From the NCBI RefSeq assembly GCF_900111195.1, contig NZ_FOGL01000023.1, forward strand, positions 1-64,000: a stretch of DNA of 64,000 nt, read 5' to 3'. The DNA is from Gracilibacillus ureilyticus (GTDB taxonomy: Bacteria; Bacillota; Bacilli; Bacillales; Amphibacillaceae). Below, in pieces: positions 60,070 through 64,000 of the stretch. Positions within the stretch are counted from its first letter, which is position 1; the number at the start of each line of letters is the position of its first letter. The notes beneath the pieces were generated by a model that worked only from the letters and a program-made list of their open reading frames with translations, did no database searches and was not told the DNA's origin. The position numbers and the translations under genes are program-made.

Positions 60070-61527
60070 ATGAATAAGAGAACATGGTACAGAAAAAAAC
60101 GATTATGGTTGATATTTTTTTTACTTTTATATGGTATCGTTATTTCTTATCATCAATTGAAACCATTGCCAAAAGGAATATCCTATGAAGGAAAGGCTCA
60201 TTCGATCAGTGAAGGAGATATCGAATTTCTAACTGATCTGACATACAGTAAGGATGGGGAAGTTCAATACGAACAGGAGATATTCAATACGGTTTATGAA
60301 ACAATTGCGGATGCAGAAGAGTTTTTGATTATAGATATGTTTATGATTAATAATTTTTCATCCGAAAGCGGGAATTATCTGCCATTGAGTGAACAGCTTA
60401 CTGATCATATTGCCAGACAAAAAGAGAGATACCCTGATTTGAAAGTTGTCCTGATTACAGACCCCCTTAATAAAACATACGGTTCCCACAATGCTCAGTT
60501 TATCAGGCCTCTGGAAGAATTAGGAGTCGAAGTTATTTACACAGATCTGCGAAAATTACGTGACCCTAATCCGCTTTATTCCGGATTATGGCGAATGTTT
60601 ATCCAATGGTTTGGACAGGAAGGCAGAGGCTGGTTACCCAATCCTTTCGGAGAGCCGGCGCCTGACGTGACAGCGAGGTCGTACTTAGAAATACTTAATA
60701 TAAAAGCAAATCACCGAAAAGTGGTCATTACAGAGGATGAGGGACTGGTCATTTCCGCTAACTCCCATGATGCAAGCAGTTATCATTCTAATATAGGATT
60801 CAAGGTAAAAGGCGAAATACTGAAGGATCTGGTACGTACAGAGAAAGCAGTTGCGAAGTTTTCCGGCGGGAACCTTAACGTTTTCCCAACAGAAAAGGAA
60901 TTGGAAGATATAACGACTTCTCCCCCAAGTAATTCGAATCTGTCTGTCAAACTAGTGACGGAACAAAAAATTCAGAAAGCGTCAGTAGAAGCGATTAGCC
61001 AGGCGGAGGAAGGGGAGGAAATCTGGATTGGTATGTTTTACCTAGCTGATCGTGATATCATTGAGGCCATTGAGAAGGCGGCGAATCGAGGGGTAAAGAT
61101 CCATCTCATACTTGACCCTAATAAGAATGCATTCGGGCAGCAGAAGATTGGGATACCAAATGTTCCTGTGGCAGATGAGCTGATGGAGGATGGCAATGGA
61201 AATATCGAAATTAAGTGGTATAACGTCAATAAGGAACAATATCATACTAAATTGCTATATGCCAACTACAGGAACAGTGCAAAAATAATAGGTGGATCTG
61301 CGAATTTTACTTCAAGGAATTTAGATAACTATAATTTAGAAACTAATCTTGTAATAGAATCATTACCGGATCAAATGATAACACAACAGGTCGATCAGTA
61401 CTTTCAACGATTATGGAATAATGAAGATGCTTCCTATACTTTAGCGTACGAAGAAATAGGAAAGTTTCCGCTTGTTAAGCGCATTGGTTATACCTTGCAG
61501 AAGATGACAATGTTTACAACTTATTAA
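60070..61527 (+). CDS. Phospholipase-D-like membrane protein with altered HKD motifs
   Basis: 485 residues. One N-terminal membrane helix (~12-28), then two PLD domains. First motif: NHRKVVITEDEG near 217, where the expected Asp position is Glu followed by Asp. Second: HTKLLYAN near 397, with Asn in place of Asp, followed by an intact GSANFTSRN. His and Lys are kept in both, so activity is possible. Cardiolipin synthases and surface-acting PLDs share this fold; the substrate is not clear. GATAAGGAGC precedes the ATG. Confidence 0.8.
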   Translation: MNKRTWYRKKRLWLIFFLLLYGIVISYHQLKPLPKGISYEGKAHSISEGDIEFLTDLTYSKDGEVQYEQEIFNTVYETIADAEEFLIIDMFMINNFSSESGNYLPLSEQLTDHIARQKERYPDLKVVLITDPLNKTYGSHNAQFIRPLEELGVEVIYTDLRKLRDPNPLYSGLWRMFIQWFGQEGRGWLPNPFGEPAPDVTARSYLEILNIKANHRKVVITEDEGLVISANSHDASSYHSNIGFKVKGEILKDLVRTEKAVAKFSGGNLNVFPTEKELEDITTSPPSNSNLSVKLVTEQKIQKASVEAISQAEEGEEIWIGMFYLADRDIIEAIEKAANRGVKIHLILDPNKNAFGQQKIGIPNVPVADELMEDGNGNIEIKWYNVNKEQYHTKLLYANYRNSAKIIGGSANFTSRNLDNYNLETNLVIESLPDQMITQQVDQYFQRLWNNEDASYTLAYEEIGKFPLVKRIGYTLQKMTMFTTY

Positions 61528-61625
61528 TAGTACTCAAGGGATGTTTATATATGCAAAAAATGTGGAAGAAGTAGAAATGTAAGGTAAAACACAAAACTAT
61601 TTATTAGAGGAGTGTTGTTAAAAAA

Positions 61626-62138
61626 ATGGCAAAAATTGCGACAGTAATCACCGACTATTTTGAAGATGTAGAATATACAGATCCAGCGAAAGAATTTAAA
61701 AATGCTGGTCATGAGGTTGTAACAATCGAATCGGAACAAGGGAAAACAGTCAAGGGTAAGCAGGGTGATGCATCTGTCACTATTGATAAAGGGATTGATG
61801 ATGTCTCTTCAGATGATTTTGATGCTTTATTTATCCCGGGCGGTTTCTCACCAGACATGTTAAGAGCAGATGAGCGATTTGTGAAATTTGCTAAGGATTT
61901 CATGGATAAGAAAAAGCCTGTACTTGCAATCTGTCACGGACCGCAGCTGTTAATTACAGCCAAGACGTTGGAAGGCAGGGACGTAACTGGTTTTAAATCA
62001 ATCCAGGTAGACTTGGAATATGCTGGCGGCAACCTGCATGACAAAGAAGTGGTTGTGTGTGGAAACCAGCTTGTAACAAGCAGGGAACCTGATGATATAC
62101 CAGCATTCGTTGAAGCATCCAAAAAAGTATTAGGGTAA
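61626..62138 (+). CDS. DJ-1/PfpI-family general stress protein (YfkM-like)
   Basis: 170 residues. Nucleophile elbow AICHGPQ near 99-105 with the reactive Cys, the upstream Glu of the family near 13-16 (FEDVEYTDP), and FIPGGFSPD near 70. Members act as proteases, glyoxalase III-type deglycases or chaperones; the B. subtilis relative YfkM is a sigma-B stress protein. GAGGAGTGTTG precedes the ATG. A GC-rich hairpin follows. Confidence 0.88.
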   Translation: MAKIATVITDYFEDVEYTDPAKEFKNAGHEVVTIESEQGKTVKGKQGDASVTIDKGIDDVSSDDFDALFIPGGFSPDMLRADERFVKFAKDFMDKKKPVLAICHGPQLLITAKTLEGRDVTGFKSIQVDLEYAGGNLHDKEVVVCGNQLVTSREPDDIPAFVEASKKVLG

Positions 62139-62149
62139 TTAATAAACAA

Positions 62150-62178
62150 GGGTGGGACATCAACATGATGTCCCACCC
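62150..62178. terminator. GC-rich hairpin between convergent yfkM-like and hxlR-type genes
   Basis: GGGTGGGACATC pairs perfectly (12 bp) with GATGTCCCACCC over AACAT. No clear T run follows on the plus strand; CTTGTTTATT follows on the minus strand. Likely a shared 3' end for the two convergent genes. Confidence 0.6.
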
Positions 62179-62263
62179 AAATGATGACTAAATCGGACGG
62201 ACTAAAAACACTTTCCTTACTTTCCTCAATGATGGGTTGGAATTAACGATGTCCTGCTTAATA

Positions 62264-62596
62264 TTAGTTTTTTTCAATCTTTCTTCTTGTATGGTTTGTT
62301 CCCCATTCATGCATTGCTTCCAATATTGGCTGCAGACTTTTGCCATACTCTGTGATTGAGTATTCAACCTTTGGTGGTACTTCCGGATAAACTACCCGCT
62401 CGACAATATCCTCTGCTTCTAATTCTCTTAATTGCTTTGTCAGCATTTTCTGCGTAATCCCGGGCATACTTCTCCTAAGTTCATTAAACCGTTGTGTCCC
62501 GTTGTTTAGCAAATGAAGCAATATGACAGGTTTCCATTTCCCGACTAATATACTTAATGCATCTTCCACACGGCATGCATCAGGCTCATATCGCAT
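62264..62596 (-). CDS. HxlR-family transcriptional regulator
   Basis: 110-residue HxlR-type winged helix. [23 protein letters not shown] near the start includes the conserved redox-type Cys; the recognition helix lies in [14 protein letters not shown] and the wing in [17 protein letters not shown]. Family members (YodB, HypR, CatR) often sense quinones, aldehydes or disulfide stress. The ATG at 62596 has GGAGGGA at the right distance; nine further in-frame codons upstream contain that site. Divergent from the flavin monooxygenase gene, which it probably controls. Confidence 0.9.
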   Translation of the reverse strand: MRYEPDACRVEDALSILVGKWKPVILLHLLNNGTQRFNELRRSMPGITQKMLTKQLRELEAEDIVERVVYPEVPPKVEYSITEYGKSLQPILEAMHEWGTNHTRRKIEKN

Positions 62597-62610
62597 TTTT
62601 TTCCCTCCAT

Positions 62611-62630
62611 TAGTATCTTTCATGATACTA
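62611..62630. promoter_or_regulatory. inverted repeat, candidate HxlR operator 1
   Basis: TAGTATC and GATACTA form a perfect 7-bp inverted repeat with a 6-base spacer, just upstream of the HxlR ribosome-binding site on its strand. Placed for autoregulation. Confidence 0.5.
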
Positions 62631-62640
62631 TATATCTTTA

Positions 62641-62679
62641 AAGTGCGTACTTACATAATTGGATTATATGTTCCATAAT
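62641..62679 (+). promoter_or_regulatory. candidate promoter of the flavin monooxygenase gene with overlapping operator
   Basis: TTACAT (62651) and CATAAT (62674) are separated by 17 bases. The near-palindrome AAGTGCGTACTT (62641-62652) overlaps the -35, a plausible second HxlR site. Confidence 0.45.
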
Positions 62680-62730
62680 AACATATGTAGAGATAATGGA
62701 GACAAGATTTATATAGAAAGGTTGTGCAAG

Positions 62731-63798
62731 ATGAAACAGTTCCGTATCAACCCTGAAAACGGATTGGAATTTGGTTTATATACATTAGGCGATCATTTGC
62801 CAAACCCTGCAACCGGGGAAAGAATTTCTGCAAAGCAAAGGTTAGATGAGATTATAGAATTAGCTAAACTTGCTGATGAAGCAGGTATTGATTTTTTTAG
62901 TGTCGGTGAGAGCCACCAGGAGTACTTTACCACACAGGCTCATTCTGTCGTGTTATCTGCAATTGCGCAGGCAACGGAAAAAATAAAAATTGCCAGTTCT
63001 TCTACAATTATCAGCACACTAGATCCAGTGAGAGTGTATGAAGACTTCGCTACAATTGATCTGATCTCAGGCGGACGTGCTGAAATTATCGCAGGAAGAG
63101 CTTCACGTGTTGGGAATTTTGAATTATTAGGTTATGACCTTCAAGATTATGAAGAACTTTTTGAGGAAAAATTCGACTTATTGCTCCAAATTAATCAAAA
63201 GGATGTCATAAACTGGAGTGGGAAATATCGAGCACCTCTTAATAATGCGAAAGTACTGCCACGACCTTTAAATGGTTCGATGCCAATCTGGCGAGCGGTT
63301 GGCGGACACCCGGCAAGTGCGGTAAAGGCAGGATATGCTGGAGTGCCAATTTTCTTAGCATCGCTCGGAGGACCTGTATCCATATTTAAAAGAACAATCG
63401 ATTCCTATCGTACGGCTTTAACGGAAGCAGGTTATGATCCTTTGCAATTCCCTGTAGCTACTGCTGGCTTCTTCTATCTAGCGGAAACAACTCAGCAGGC
63501 ACAGCGGGATACCTATCCATCCATTAATGAAGGAATGCAGCATACAAATGGACGCGGTTATCCTAAACAACACTTTGCGCAAGGAGCCAGCCCGCGAGAT
63601 GTCATGAATATCGGCAGTCCTCAGGAAGTGATTGAGAAAATTCTTTATCAGCATGAAATGTATGGACATCAACGCTATATTGCCCAAATGGATTTTGGGG
63701 GTATTCCTTTCACTAAACTTAGAAAAAACATCGAGTTAATTGGCGAAGAGGTATTACCTGCCATTCGAAAATATACAGCAAAACAGGAGAGTGAATAG
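62731..63798 (+). CDS. LLM-class flavin-dependent oxidoreductase
   Basis: 355 residues of the bacterial luciferase-like monooxygenase family (TIM barrel, FMN). FFSVGESHQEYF near 49-60, the TSTIIS-type strand (SSSTIISTLDPVRVYEDFATIDLISGGR near 90-118) and AVGGHPASAVKAGYAG near 190 are typical. The exact substrate is unknown. The ATG at 62731 follows GAAAGG and fits relatives; 24 extra in-frame codons upstream cross the promoter region. It is followed after 2 bases by a flavin reductase gene, the expected partner supplying reduced FMN. Confidence 0.88.
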   Translation: MKQFRINPENGLEFGLYTLGDHLPNPATGERISAKQRLDEIIELAKLADEAGIDFFSVGESHQEYFTTQAHSVVLSAIAQATEKIKIASSSTIISTLDPVRVYEDFATIDLISGGRAEIIAGRASRVGNFELLGYDLQDYEELFEEKFDLLLQINQKDVINWSGKYRAPLNNAKVLPRPLNGSMPIWRAVGGHPASAVKAGYAGVPIFLASLGGPVSIFKRTIDSYRTALTEAGYDPLQFPVATAGFFYLAETTQQAQRDTYPSINEGMQHTNGRGYPKQHFAQGASPRDVMNIGSPQEVIEKILYQHEMYGHQRYIAQMDFGGIPFTKLRKNIELIGEEVLPAIRKYTAKQESE

Positions 63799-63800
63799 AA

Positions 63801-64000
63801 ATGAAAGCAGTGTTTCTCTCTGGATCGATTGTTGGTTCAAAAACAAAAACAGCAATCAGTTATGCAATGAACAAATTAAAGCAAGCATACCCGGAAATAG
63901 AAACTGTCTTATTGGACTTGGCAGAATATAATGTGCAATTCAGTGACGGGCGTAATTATCTTGATTACAGCGGAGATACAAAGTATGTTACGGAAACTTT
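63801..64000 (+). CDS. NADPH-dependent FMN reductase, 3' end beyond window
   Basis: The first 66 codons of a flavodoxin-fold NADPH:FMN reductase: MKAVFLSGSIVGSKTKTAI carries the phosphate-binding GS..G.KT loop of the family, then LLDLAEYNVQFSDGRNYLDY. It starts two bases after the monooxygenase stop, so the two form an operon. Truncated by the window end. Confidence 0.78.
   Translation, partial: MKAVFLSGSIVGSKTKTAISYAMNKLKQAYPEIETVLLDLAEYNVQFSDGRNYLDYSGDTKYVTET

Noticed and set aside
60070-61527. Treating the PLD-like gene as a pseudogene because of its altered HKD motifs.
   Set aside because: The frame is full length, has a ribosome-binding site, and keeps His, Lys and the GSxN motif.

Overview
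The window is a chromosomal segment of a low-GC, Gram-positive member of the Bacillaceae. The gene order from ctsR to rpsI matches the replication-origin-proximal region of Bacillus subtilis and its relatives, and the proteins read like those of a salt- or alkali-tolerant genus such as Oceanobacillus, Virgibacillus or Gracilibacillus. The genus is an inference from AT-rich codon use and protein resemblance and was not tested by any search. The window opens inside a 5S rRNA gene, the 3' end of an rRNA operon.

Layout: 1-2280 holds the 5S end, an Eis-like acetyltransferase and an MgtC-family membrane protein. 2327-6975 is the CtsR-controlled heat-shock operon ctsR-mcsA-mcsB-clpC. 7186-16654 holds radA, yacL, ispD-ispF, gltX and a cysteine T-box operon cysE-cysS-mrnC-rlmB-rae1. 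16666-18594 holds sigH, rpmG, secE and nusG. 18628-34765 carries the L11/L1, L10/L12, rpoBC and str (S12, S7, EF-G, EF-Tu) groups. 37730-52146 is the S10-spc-alpha superoperon from rpsJ to rplQ. 53992-57241 is the ECF transporter module ecfA1-ecfA2-ecfT plus truA. 58173-59213 is rplM-rpsI. The remainder is accessory: an HD hydrolase, a phospholipase-D-like protein, a YfkM-type DJ-1/PfpI protein, a divergent HxlR regulator, a luciferase-like flavin monooxygenase, and the start of an FMN reductase cut by the window end.

Most of the window is conserved expression machinery: ribosome, RNA polymerase core, translation factors, secretion (SecE, SecY) and tRNA charging. It is controlled by RNA elements visible in the sequence: a T-box, L10 and L13 leaders, two L1-type sites in the rplK-rplA operon, and further hairpins before nusG, rpoB, rpoC, rpsJ and rpoA. 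Three accessory blocks interrupt this core. The first is a minus-strand pair, a XylF-type sugar-binding lipoprotein and a methyl-accepting chemotaxis protein, between tufA and rpsJ. The second is a von Willebrand A lipoprotein between rplQ and ecfA1. The third is a TipA/Mta-type MerR regulator between truA and rplM. Two genes usual at these loci in B. subtilis are absent: disA (expected between radA and yacL) and map (expected between adk and the KOW gene).

I found no CRISPR array, insertion sequence, prophage or obvious novel defence system. The most interesting points are the sugar-binding-protein/chemoreceptor pair with a sigma-D-like promoter, the internal start in the TipA-like regulator, the duplicated L1 rRNA mimic, the possible attenuator and hairpin-split ribosome-binding site before nusG, and the missing disA and map.
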